64,000 nucleotides of DNA from DTU015 sp964641455 (lineage in GTDB: Bacteria; Bacillota; Sulfobacillia; Fermentithermobacillales; Fermentithermobacillaceae), in contig CAZXLH010000006.1 of the NCBI GenBank assembly GCA_964641455.1, forward strand, positions 1-64,000, read 5' to 3'. The notes beneath the pieces were generated by a model. The model saw nothing but the letters and a program-made list of their open reading frames with translations, was not told the DNA's origin and made no database searches. The position numbers and the translations under genes are program-made. Positions within the stretch are counted from its first letter, which is position 1; the number at the start of each line of letters is the position of its first letter. Below are positions 8,006-15,927 of this stretch, one piece after another.

Positions 8006-8962
8006 ATGAAACACAATATGCTTGGAGATACAGGATTAAAGATAAGCCAGCTTTGTTTCGGGGTGCTTCCAATGGGGCCTAATCAATTTGGCCTTTCGCC
8101 TGACAAAGGCGGCGAATTGATTAGGGAAGGGATTCTGAACGGCATAAATTTTCTGGATACCGCCCAGAGTTATAATACGTACCCTCACATTAGAAAAGCC
8201 TTAGACAGTTTGAAAGCAACCAAAGATGATGTTGTAATTGCCACCAAATCTGCTGCTTCAACCTATGAAACCATGAAATCAGCGGTTGAAGAAGCCAGGG
8301 CGGCCCTCGACAGGGATGTAATAGACATATTCCATCTTCATGCAGCCAGGGTAGACTCAAATGTATTTAAAGATCGGGAAGGCGCGTTGGAGTGCCTTGT
8401 GGACTCTAAAGCAAAAGGGATAATCAGGGCAGTGGGTATATCCACCCATTCAGTAGATGCAGTCCGTGCAGCCATGGACATAAGTGAAATTGATGTAATA
8501 TTCCCTATAATCAACAAAGAAGGTTTGGGAATTTTGCATGGTACCAAAGAAGAAATGGCAGATGCTATCAAAGAAGCTTCTCTTAAAGGCAAGGGGCTTT
8601 ATGCAATGAAAGCTCTTGGCGGGGGAAACCTTCTTGAAGATAGGGTAGGAGCGTTTAATTATGTAAGAAACCTGCCTGGTATAAGTTCTGTGGCCGTTGG
8701 CATGGTTAGCCACGATGAACTTCGTATGAATCTTTGTGTTTTTGAAGGCCAAAGCGTTCCTGAGGAATTAGACAAGTCTACAATTCGTGAAAAACGCCTT
8801 ATTATACAGGCCTTTTGCAAGGGATGTGGCCGCTGTGTGGAAATTTGCCCGAATATGGCTATGTCGGTCGTCGATGGCAAGGCTCACAATGACAGGGAAA
8901 AGTGCATATTGTGCGGATACTGTGCTCCTGTTTGCCCCGAATTTGCTATCAGGCTTGTCTAA
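8006..8962 (+). CDS. Aldo/keto reductase fused to a two-cluster ferredoxin domain (copy 1)
   Basis: The 318-residue protein has an aldo/keto reductase barrel (residues 1-260) with a full catalytic set: Asp51, Tyr56, Lys81 and His112. Residues 270-318 form a bacterial ferredoxin domain with two C-x2-C-x2-C-x3-CP motifs (FCKGCGRCVEICP and CILCGYCAPVCP), predicted to hold two 4Fe-4S clusters. Such fusions occur in anaerobes and suggest electron exchange between ferredoxin and NAD(P)H or a carbonyl substrate. The ATG at 8006 follows CGGAGGT. A TATAAT box at 7955-7960 may be its promoter, although no good -35 is seen. A paralogue lies at 23222-24172. Confidence 0.9.
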   Translation: MKHNMLGDTGLKISQLCFGVLPMGPNQFGLSPDKGGELIREGILNGINFLDTAQSYNTYPHIRKALDSLKATKDDVVIATKSAASTYETMKSAVEEARAALDRDVIDIFHLHAARVDSNVFKDREGALECLVDSKAKGIIRAVGISTHSVDAVRAAMDISEIDVIFPIINKEGLGILHGTKEEMADAIKEASLKGKGLYAMKALGGGNLLEDRVGAFNYVRNLPGISSVAVGMVSHDELRMNLCVFEGQSVPEELDKSTIREKRLIIQAFCKGCGRCVEICPNMAMSVVDGKAHNDREKCILCGYCAPVCPEFAIRLV

Positions 8963-8995
8963 GAGGTTTCCGATTAGAAAGGCAGGTGATTGCGT

Positions 8996-9859
8996 GTGAA
9001 TCAGAATGGGAGCCCGATTAGGTTCAGCTTTATTTGGTTTATCTTCATTTTTGTCTCGTTTATACTTCCTGTGGTTAGGCAAAAGCGCATAGAGGTGCGC
9101 CGAATCGCGCTAATCAAGGCTTTGCAAAGAAAACGAGGCACCAGGGTGATTTCACTCATACACAGACAAGAGTCTATTAATTTCTTAGGTATTCCACTTT
9201 CCAGATACATTAATATTGAAGATTCGGAACAGGTATTGCGAGCCATACGGCTTACTCCGCCGGATATGCCTATAGATCTAATCGTCCATACTCCAGGGGG
9301 GTTGGTGCTGGCTGCCGAACAAATTGCACATGGGCTGTCCAAACATGAAGCCAAGGTAACGGTTTTGGTGCCACATTATGCAATGTCCGGAGGCACATTG
9401 TTGGCTCTGGCAGCAGATGAGATTATTATGGACGAAAATGCGGTGCTCGGGCCTGTTGATCCGCAGATTGGTTCTTATCCGGCAGCCTCGATTCTGAGCG
9501 TACTCAAAAGGAAGCCTGTTGATAAGATAGATGATGAGACCTTGATTCTTGCCGACGTAGCTCAGAAAGCGATAGGCCAGGTGAAAAAAACCGTGAAGAC
9601 GATTGTTGCACGAAACTTACCGGATGAGCAAGTTGAGCCGGTTGCATCACTGTTGACAGAAGGTTATTTTACCCACGACTATCCCATAACCTACCAAATG
9701 ATTCAGGGCATGGGGTTTTCAGTGAGTACTGATATGCCTGTAGAAGTATATAACCTTATGGAACTCTATCCACAACCTGCCCAGCAGAGGCCTTCGGTAA
9801 GTTTTGTTCCCGTTCCCTATAGAGGCCCAAAAAATGCAAATGGGGGGAAGGCTGATTGA
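8996..9859 (+). CDS. SDH-type ClpP-like serine protease, membrane-anchored
   Basis: The 287-residue protein belongs to the SDH proteinase family (ClpP/crotonase fold). An N-terminal hydrophobic helix (FIWFIFIFVSFILPVV) anchors it. HTPGG and YAMSGGTLLAL carry the oxyanion strand and the likely nucleophile Ser131. It probably cleaves membrane or membrane-proximal substrates; the target is unknown. GTG at 8996 is chosen because GGCAGGTG lies 6-8 bases upstream, while a TTG at 8990 would overlap the ribosome site. It may be cotranscribed with the reductase 33 bases upstream. Confidence 0.85.
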   Translation: MNQNGSPIRFSFIWFIFIFVSFILPVVRQKRIEVRRIALIKALQRKRGTRVISLIHRQESINFLGIPLSRYINIEDSEQVLRAIRLTPPDMPIDLIVHTPGGLVLAAEQIAHGLSKHEAKVTVLVPHYAMSGGTLLALAADEIIMDENAVLGPVDPQIGSYPAASILSVLKRKPVDKIDDETLILADVAQKAIGQVKKTVKTIVARNLPDEQVEPVASLLTEGYFTHDYPITYQMIQGMGFSVSTDMPVEVYNLMELYPQPAQQRPSVSFVPVPYRGPKNANGGKAD

Positions 9860-9952
9860 ATTAATTGTTTCAGATGACGAACTACCTGGTACAGTGATGA
9901 TTCTTCGTTAACCTAATTAGCAGCCAATGCGGGTGGGGGAGTGGGGTAGGGT

Positions 9953-11329
9953 ATGATGCATCTCAGGCGCTTATGTTCGAAAATAGCTAACCGATTATTT
10001 TATAAAGAAATTTCCGGTGAAGGCGAAGTCTCCAGAGATGAACGTAATATCAGAATTAACATCTACCATGGAATGGCCAACATTATTTCGCTTAACTTAG
10101 CTGCTCCGTTCATAGGTATCTATGCAATCAAGATTGGCGCTTCAAATTTTCAGGTTGGCCTCTTGTCTTCAGGCCCTGCTTTGGCAAGCCTGTTGTCGAT
10201 GATACCCGGCGGCAAATATCTTGACAGAAAGTCAAACCAGAAGCAAATACTTTCCCGGCTCATATTTATGCACAGGCTGTTTTACTTTCTAATTTCATTG
10301 ACGCCATTCTTCACTGAGGATAAAAGAACTTGGTTATTGGTAGCGGCTGTTGCGCTTATGAACATGCCAGGTTCTGTTTTTAACGTTGGCTGGCAGGCCT
10401 ACATATCAACGATAATTCCGGCGTCAAGGCGCGCAGATGCGTTTGCGGCCAGAAACAGGCTTATGAATTTTGCAGGTACAATAGTAGTGCTTGTTGCAGG
10501 CAGAGTGATTGATGCAGTTAAGTTTCCTATAGGATATCAGATTGTGTTTGCAGCATCTTTTGCAATGGCGTTGGTAGAGATATGGGTATTTAACCGGATC
10601 GAAGAAGAAGAACGGGCCGGTGAGTGTGCACCGGACACTGTGAACGCTTTTGGCGATGCAACCGGCGAAGCAACGGTTAAACAGGAAAAGGGTATTTTGA
10701 ATTCAATTGTAGGCGACATTGGCCAAATAGTCCAGAATAAATCATTCATACGATTTACGCTGGCATCGCTGGCATTTCATTTTTCATGGCAAACACCCTG
10801 GCCATTATTTACTTTGTATCAAGTCAAAGAACTTGGTGCAAACAATACGTGGGTTAGCCTGTTGAGTTTGGCCAATACCGGGGGTTCACTCTTAGGTTAT
10901 GGCTTTTGGGCAAACATGCTAAACAAGCATGGCAGCCTAAACACCTTATTTATGTCAAGTATTTGGATTTTCATAGTGCCTATGGTGTATGCTTTTTCAA
11001 ATAGCCTTACTACCATAGCCTTTTTCAATCTTCTTACCGGTGCAATCTTTTCCGGTGTGAACCTTGCCTTGTTCAACGCGCTGCTTGAAGTCACCCCTGA
11101 GGAAAGCAAGGCGACATTTATTGGATACTATACGACTGTAATTAACGCTTCAGCCATTATTGCGCCTATGGTGGGAGTGGGGCTGCACAACATGTTCGGC
11201 TTCTTTTGGGCGTTTCTCATCTGTGCCGTATTCAGAATCGCCGGCAGCCTCATGTTTCTTTTGGTCAACCGCTTAGAAGAGCGAATTGAAACCGAGTCCA
11301 GGCAATCAAGTGTCGACATGTCCGGTTAA
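9953..11329 (+). CDS. Major facilitator superfamily transporter
   Basis: The 458-residue protein has about 12 hydrophobic segments and a charged central loop around residues 215-245 dividing two six-helix halves. The loop after helix 2 (GGKYLDRKS) recalls the MFS motif A. The substrate cannot be predicted. The first 35 residues are polar and precede the first helix. ATG at 9953 has a G-rich stretch just upstream. It is followed by the SAM riboswitch and metNIQ, and is probably a separate unit. Confidence 0.8.
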   Translation: MMHLRRLCSKIANRLFYKEISGEGEVSRDERNIRINIYHGMANIISLNLAAPFIGIYAIKIGASNFQVGLLSSGPALASLLSMIPGGKYLDRKSNQKQILSRLIFMHRLFYFLISLTPFFTEDKRTWLLVAAVALMNMPGSVFNVGWQAYISTIIPASRRADAFAARNRLMNFAGTIVVLVAGRVIDAVKFPIGYQIVFAASFAMALVEIWVFNRIEEEERAGECAPDTVNAFGDATGEATVKQEKGILNSIVGDIGQIVQNKSFIRFTLASLAFHFSWQTPWPLFTLYQVKELGANNTWVSLLSLANTGGSLLGYGFWANMLNKHGSLNTLFMSSIWIFIVPMVYAFSNSLTTIAFFNLLTGAIFSGVNLALFNALLEVTPEESKATFIGYYTTVINASAIIAPMVGVGLHNMFGFFWAFLICAVFRIAGSLMFLLVNRLEERIETESRQSSVDMSG

Positions 11330-11367
11330 AGAAATTTTATGATTGTCAGGCTTCTGAGCGGCAGATG

Positions 11368-11397
11368 TTGACACACGGTGGTATTATGTGCTAAATA
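11368..11397 (+). promoter_or_regulatory. Sigma-A promoter of the SAM riboswitch and metNIQ
   Basis: A perfect -35 TTGACA (11368-11373) is separated by 18 bases from TAAATA (11392-11397). The predicted start near 11404 lies about 20 bases before the riboswitch. Confidence 0.6.
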
Positions 11398-11426
11398 TAT
11401 AACAATACAATTGAATAAAATCTGGA

Positions 11427-11541
11427 CCTTATCCAGAGCAGGAGAGGGACTTGGCCCTATGACCCTGCGGCAACCTGCATAAAGTGCGAAGGTGCCAATT
11501 CCAACAGAACCCGTCCAAAATTGCGGTTCTGACAGATAAGG
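11427..11541 (+). promoter_or_regulatory. SAM-I (S-box) riboswitch
   Basis: The sequence shows the S-box landmarks: CTTATCCAGAGC at the 5' side, GAGAGGGACTTGGCCC, then ATGACCCTGCGGCAACC, GGTGCCAATTCC and the closing GATAAGG. CCTTATC (11427-11433) pairs with GATAAGG (11535-11541) to form P1. It is followed by a terminator, so SAM binding should stop transcription of the methionine transporter. Confidence 0.95.
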
Positions 11542-11551
11542 GGATTAATTG

Positions 11552-11582
11552 ATGCCTCTCTTCTTGTCAGAGAGGCATTTTT
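11552..11582 (+). terminator. Riboswitch-controlled terminator before metN
   Basis: A nine-base stem ATGCCTCTC/GAGAGGCAT with a nine-base loop is followed by T-rich sequence. It sits ten bases after the S-box P1 helix and 26 bases before the metN start, the expected expression platform. Confidence 0.9.
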
Positions 11583-11608
11583 GTATCCCGTCGGAGGTGC
11601 TCGCTTAG

Positions 11609-12349
11609 GTGATATCAGTGATTGATCTATGTAAAACGTTCAACACCCCCTCAGGGCCTGTTCATGCGCTTAAGGGTATAACCTTTTCAGTCAAAAGCGG
11701 TGAAGTCTTAGGAATCTATGGCCCTTCAGGCGCAGGCAAGACCACATTGCTAAGGTGCCTGGCATTACTTGAAGAACCTGATTCAGGTGAGATTTGGTTA
11801 GGCGGCCAGGACGTGCTCTGTGTTTCAGGCGAGGAACTTCGCCAGGTAAGAATGAAGATTGGCGTAGTATTCCAGGGGTATAATCTGCTTTTCTCGAGAA
11901 CGGCTTTGGGAAATGTGATGCTTCCCTTGGAAATACAAGGCTTTTCGAAAAAGCAGGCCTATAGCAAAGCTCTGGAAGTTATGAATATGGTTGGGCTTTG
12001 CCATAGGAGCAATTTCAAGCCTTCACTTCTTTCAGGCGGTGAGAAGCAACGTGTGGCTATTGCACGGGCTTTGGTTACTAAACCTCAAGTATTGATTCTT
12101 GATGAGCCTACGTCTGCTCTTGACAAGCGTACTGCTCAGTCGATTCTTGAAGTAATTGAGGATGTAAACCATGAGACAGGTATCACTGTCTTGGCCGTTA
12201 CCCACCAAATAGAACTTGTAGGTGCCATTTGTGACAGTGCAGTATTTATCGAAAACGGGGCATTGGTTATGCAAGGCGGAAATGAAACGTGCCAAAATAC
12301 AAGGCCTGAGCCAGCGTCACCGGCCGCTGCTTATTATAGGGAGAGATAA
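11609..12349 (+). CDS. metN: Methionine ABC transporter ATP-binding protein
   Basis: The 246-residue ATPase has Walker A GPSGAGKTT, signature LLSGGEKQR, Walker B VLILDEP and the switch histidine in AVTHQ. With MetI and MetQ it imports methionine; identity rests on the S-box upstream and the NlpA-type lipoprotein downstream. The GTG start has GGAGGTGC ten bases before it. Typical MetN proteins are about 340 residues and end in a NIL regulatory domain that senses internal methionine; this one ends soon after the ATPase core and lacks it. Confidence 0.9.
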   Translation: MISVIDLCKTFNTPSGPVHALKGITFSVKSGEVLGIYGPSGAGKTTLLRCLALLEEPDSGEIWLGGQDVLCVSGEELRQVRMKIGVVFQGYNLLFSRTALGNVMLPLEIQGFSKKQAYSKALEVMNMVGLCHRSNFKPSLLSGGEKQRVAIARALVTKPQVLILDEPTSALDKRTAQSILEVIEDVNHETGITVLAVTHQIELVGAICDSAVFIENGALVMQGGNETCQNTRPEPASPAAAYYRER

Positions 12350-12353
12350 TTAA

Positions 12354-13037
12354 ATGTTCATGCTGGCTTCGAAAGCTTTTATGTCTGTACAGGAATCTTT
12401 GCAATTGGTGATTCCGGCAACTGTCGAGACACTGGCCATGGTGTTGGTTTCCTTGGTAATTGCAGAACTTATAGGAACTCCGTTAGGGATTTGGCTTGTT
12501 TTGGCCGGGCCCCGGGGCCTTAAGAAAAACAATGCTGCCTATTCAATGTTAAACACTGTGGTCAATATCGGCAGATCTATCCCATTCATTATTCTTATGT
12601 TTTGCATTATGCCTCTTACAAAACTGATTATAGGCACATCAATTGGCACTACAGCAGCAATTGTACCGCTCAGTGTTTCAGCGGTTCCTTTTGTCTCAAG
12701 GGTTACCGAAACTGCAATGCTTACTGTAGAACCCGGAGTAATTGATGCATGTGTAGCTATGGGGGCTTCATGGTACCAAATAGTCAAGTATGTATTGATT
12801 CCTGAATGCTTGTCCTCTTTAGTATCAGGGGCAGCCATAACTGCTGTAAACCTTGTAGGGTATTCTGCTATGGCAGGTGCTATAGGAGGAGGCGGTTTAG
12901 GTGATTTAGCTATCAGGTACGGGTACCAGCGATGGGAGCCTACGATTATGGCAGTCTCTGTAGTTGTACTAATAGCATTGGTTCAGGGGATTCAGCACGG
13001 AGGTGATGTTTTTGCCAGGCGTTTTATGTGGAAATGA
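12354..13037 (+). CDS. metI: Methionine ABC transporter permease
   Basis: The 227-residue membrane protein has about five or six hydrophobic helices and the coupling-loop region (DACVAMGASWYQIVKYVLIPE) that contacts MetN. It starts four bases after metN, which supports coupled translation, and lies upstream of metQ. Length and sequence fit the MetI family of D- and L-methionine importers. Confidence 0.93.
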   Translation: MFMLASKAFMSVQESLQLVIPATVETLAMVLVSLVIAELIGTPLGIWLVLAGPRGLKKNNAAYSMLNTVVNIGRSIPFIILMFCIMPLTKLIIGTSIGTTAAIVPLSVSAVPFVSRVTETAMLTVEPGVIDACVAMGASWYQIVKYVLIPECLSSLVSGAAITAVNLVGYSAMAGAIGGGGLGDLAIRYGYQRWEPTIMAVSVVVLIALVQGIQHGGDVFARRFMWK

Positions 13038-13097
13038 AACTTAATGTGAAATTGCAGTAGAGAATGTAGTTAGAGAAAAACTCGGAGGTGTAACATC

Positions 13098-13901
13098 TTG
13101 TCAAAATGTTTTTCAAAGCCGGCAAGTCTTGTCTTGGGAGTGGTTATCTTGCTGGGCGTAGTAGTGTTTTCAGGATGCAAATCAGAAGCATTAAAGATAG
13201 GAGCTTCGTCGGTTCCACATGCTGAAATATTGGAATTTGCAAAGCCTTTGCTTGAAAAGGAAGGCGTTGAGGTCGAGATCATAGAATTTTCCGACTATGT
13301 TCAACCAAATTTACAACTTGCTGATAAGCAACTTGATGCCAATTTCTTTCAACACATTCCCCATCTTGAGGATATGGCCGAGCAAAAGCAACTTGATATT
13401 ACATGGGTGGCAAAAATTCATATTGAGCCATTGGGTATCTATTCAGATAGAATAAGTGCTTTGACTCAACTTGAGGATGGGGCAGAAGTCGGTATCCCCA
13501 ATGACGTAACCAATGGGGGCAGAGCTCTTATGCTTCTGGAAAACGCAGGGCTTTTGAAACTAAAGCAAGGCGTAGGAGTTTCCGCTACTATCCGTGATGT
13601 TGCAGACAATCCTAAAAATTTGCAGCTTCGTGAACTTGAGGCTGCTATGCTGCCAAGATTGCTGCCTGACCTTGATATTGCAGTAATTAACGGAAATTTT
13701 GCTTTGCAGGCCGGGCTATCGCCTACGGAAGATGCTATGTTTCTTGAAGACGGCGAGTCTCCATACGCCAATGTAATAGCCGTCAGGAATGAAGATAAGG
13801 ATAACCCGGTGATACAGAAACTTGTTGAGGTGCTGACAGGGCCTGAGGTGAAACAGTTTATTGAGGAGACGTACAAAGGTGGAGTCATTCCGGCGTTTTG
13901 A
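13098..13901 (+). CDS. metQ: Methionine-binding lipoprotein, NlpA family
   Basis: The 267-residue protein has a signal peptide ending in the lipobox region VVFSGC, so Cys becomes lipidated and the protein is held outside the membrane. The mature part matches MetQ/NlpA: KIGASSVPHAEIL, then NPVIQKLVEVL near the end. It captures methionine for MetNI. The start is TTG at 13098 with GGAGGTG seven bases upstream. It is the last gene of the S-box operon; a possible hairpin follows at 13963-14012. Confidence 0.93.
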   Translation: MSKCFSKPASLVLGVVILLGVVVFSGCKSEALKIGASSVPHAEILEFAKPLLEKEGVEVEIIEFSDYVQPNLQLADKQLDANFFQHIPHLEDMAEQKQLDITWVAKIHIEPLGIYSDRISALTQLEDGAEVGIPNDVTNGGRALMLLENAGLLKLKQGVGVSATIRDVADNPKNLQLRELEAAMLPRLLPDLDIAVINGNFALQAGLSPTEDAMFLEDGESPYANVIAVRNEDKDNPVIQKLVEVLTGPEVKQFIEETYKGGVIPAF

Positions 13902-13962
13902 TAATGTGCGCTAAGGTTTGCAGCCGGAAATGACTCTCTGCTTATTTTAATACATGTTAGCC

Positions 13963-14012
13963 AAAGCAGGCCAACCGAACATGCAATTGATTTTGACGGG
14001 CAGGCCTGCTTT
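13963..14012. other. Long-loop hairpin between metQ and proS
   Basis: AAAGCAGGCC (13963-13972) and GGCCTGCTTT (14003-14012) form a perfect ten-base stem around a 30-base loop. The right arm ends in TTT, so it could act as a weak terminator for metNIQ. No T-box signature was found in this 237-base gap before proS. Confidence 0.4.
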
Positions 14013-14138
14013 GTCATACCTTGTGGTTTGACCCTTGCATATCTTCAAAGATATAATTCCTTTAACACAGATGGCTAACTGGAAACGGGCTAGCCTTCTG
14101 TTGTTGGTGACATTGCCGGTACTGGAGGTACATATTTA

Positions 14139-15884
14139 ATGCGATTGAGCAAATCTTTCGGAAAGACCTTGCGGGAAAAACCCTCAGAGGTTGAAATGGC
14201 TTCTCATGAATTAATGCTTAGAGCCGGCCTTATCTCTAAGCTTGCTGCAGGCATTTACAGCTACATGCCTTTTGCCTGGCGGAGTATGAAGAAAATCCAG
14301 GGGGTTTTGCGGCAGGAAATGGATGCGATTGGCGGCCAGGAAATAAACATGCCTGTTGTAAACCCTGCAGATATTTGGCGGGAATCAGGCAGGTGGGACG
14401 AAATTGGTTCTGAACTGGCGAGGTTCAAAGATAGGTCAGGAAGAGACATGTGCCTGGCAATGACTCACGAAGAACCTGTAACAGATCTTGCCCGGCGGTT
14501 TATCGATTCTTACAAGCAACTTCCTTCTGTGGTATACCAAATCCAGACCAAGTTTCGCGATGAGCCAAGAGCCAGAGGCGGGCTGGTACGGGTAAGAGAA
14601 TTTATTATGAAAGATGCATACAGTTTTCACACAGGCCAGTCCGGCCTGAATTCATATTATCCGCACATGTGCCGTGCATATGAAAGAGTATGCAATATAT
14701 GCGGAGTTCCGGTGGTAAAAGTGCTGTCTGATGTAGGTATGATGGGTGGAAATATGGCTCACGAGTTTACTTATGTGACTGATGCAGGAGAAGATACTTT
14801 GATTTTATGTCCTGAGTGCGGGTATGCAGCTAACCGTGAAGTAGCCGTATTTAATAAAAACCTGGGTTTGGCTATACTTGATGAATCAAATGACAGTGGT
14901 GCATCTGTCATTGAAAAGATACACACACCCGGAAAAGATTCAATTTCTCTGGTCACCGGGTATTTAGATACAAATCCGGTTTTTAGCATAAAAACCATGG
15001 CCTATTTTGCCCAGGGGCAAAAAGAGCCTGTGATGGTTCTTATTCGAGGCGATCTTGACGTAAACGAACGCAAACTTGCAAATCATCTAAATACGCCTGA
15101 GGTCAGGTTAGCTTCGCCTGAGGAACTAAAGTCGTATGGATTGGTTCAGGGGTTTATGTCGCCTGTCGGGATTGAGCACTTGAGGGTAGTTGCTGACGAC
15201 AGCATATCATCACAATATTCATATGTTGCAGGTGCCAATGAGCGAGACTACCATTTTGTTAACGTAGTGCCTGGAAGAGATTTCAAAATAGACTCTGAAG
15301 TTGAAATTGCAGCTGCCAGGGAAGGAGACCCCTGTTGTGTATGCAACGCTCCCCTGGCGGTAAAACGAGGCATTGAAATAGGAAATACATTTATGCTAGG
15401 GAATAGGTACTCAAAGGCCATGGGCGCTAATTTCCAGGCACAAGACGGAACTCTTAAGCCAATTATTATGGGTTGCTATGGCTTGGGCGTAGGAAGGCTT
15501 TTGGCTTGCGTTGTTGAAGAAAACCATGATGAAAATGGGATTGTATGGCCGATTACCGTAGCTCCTTACCAGATTCACCTGGTGGGTTTGGGTAAGAGTG
15601 AAAGAGTTAGGGAAACTGCTGAAGAGTTATATGAAACACTTGTGCAAAACGGAATTGAAGTGCTGTACGATGACAGAGATGAATCTGCAGGAGTCAAATT
15701 TAATGATGCAGACCTTCTGGGTATGCCAATACGGGTAACAATCTCTAAACGAAGCCTCACATCCGGTGGTGCTGAGGTGAAGCTTAGGCGCGATAAGGAG
15801 GCGAAAATTGTAAGCCTGGATGGTTTTGAAGGTAAAATGCTTGAACTCATAAAACATGAATTTTCACGTTTCGAGCCCAAGTGA
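14139..15884 (+). CDS. proS: Prolyl-tRNA synthetase
   Basis: The 581-residue class II synthetase is the bacterial type with the inserted editing domain between motifs 2 and 3. Motif 2 region reads TKFRDEPRARGGLVRVREF, and the C-terminal anticodon-binding domain starts near residue 475 (PYQIHLVGLG). It charges tRNA-Pro. The ATG at 14139 has CTGGAGGT nine bases before it. It is followed 43 bases later by alaS, so the two are probably cotranscribed, an uncommon pairing. Confidence 0.96.
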   Translation: MRLSKSFGKTLREKPSEVEMASHELMLRAGLISKLAAGIYSYMPFAWRSMKKIQGVLRQEMDAIGGQEINMPVVNPADIWRESGRWDEIGSELARFKDRSGRDMCLAMTHEEPVTDLARRFIDSYKQLPSVVYQIQTKFRDEPRARGGLVRVREFIMKDAYSFHTGQSGLNSYYPHMCRAYERVCNICGVPVVKVLSDVGMMGGNMAHEFTYVTDAGEDTLILCPECGYAANREVAVFNKNLGLAILDESNDSGASVIEKIHTPGKDSISLVTGYLDTNPVFSIKTMAYFAQGQKEPVMVLIRGDLDVNERKLANHLNTPEVRLASPEELKSYGLVQGFMSPVGIEHLRVVADDSISSQYSYVAGANERDYHFVNVVPGRDFKIDSEVEIAAAREGDPCCVCNAPLAVKRGIEIGNTFMLGNRYSKAMGANFQAQDGTLKPIIMGCYGLGVGRLLACVVEENHDENGIVWPITVAPYQIHLVGLGKSERVRETAEELYETLVQNGIEVLYDDRDESAGVKFNDADLLGMPIRVTISKRSLTSGGAEVKLRRDKEAKIVSLDGFEGKMLELIKHEFSRFEPK

Positions 15885-15927
15885 AGCCTGTACAACCCGG
15901 TCACGCAAAGGCGGAGGAGGACGACAT

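Noticed and set aside
13902..14138. T-box leader before proS (also checked before alaS and trpS)
   Set aside because: The conserved GGGTGGNACCGCG-like T-box sequence is absent in all three leaders.
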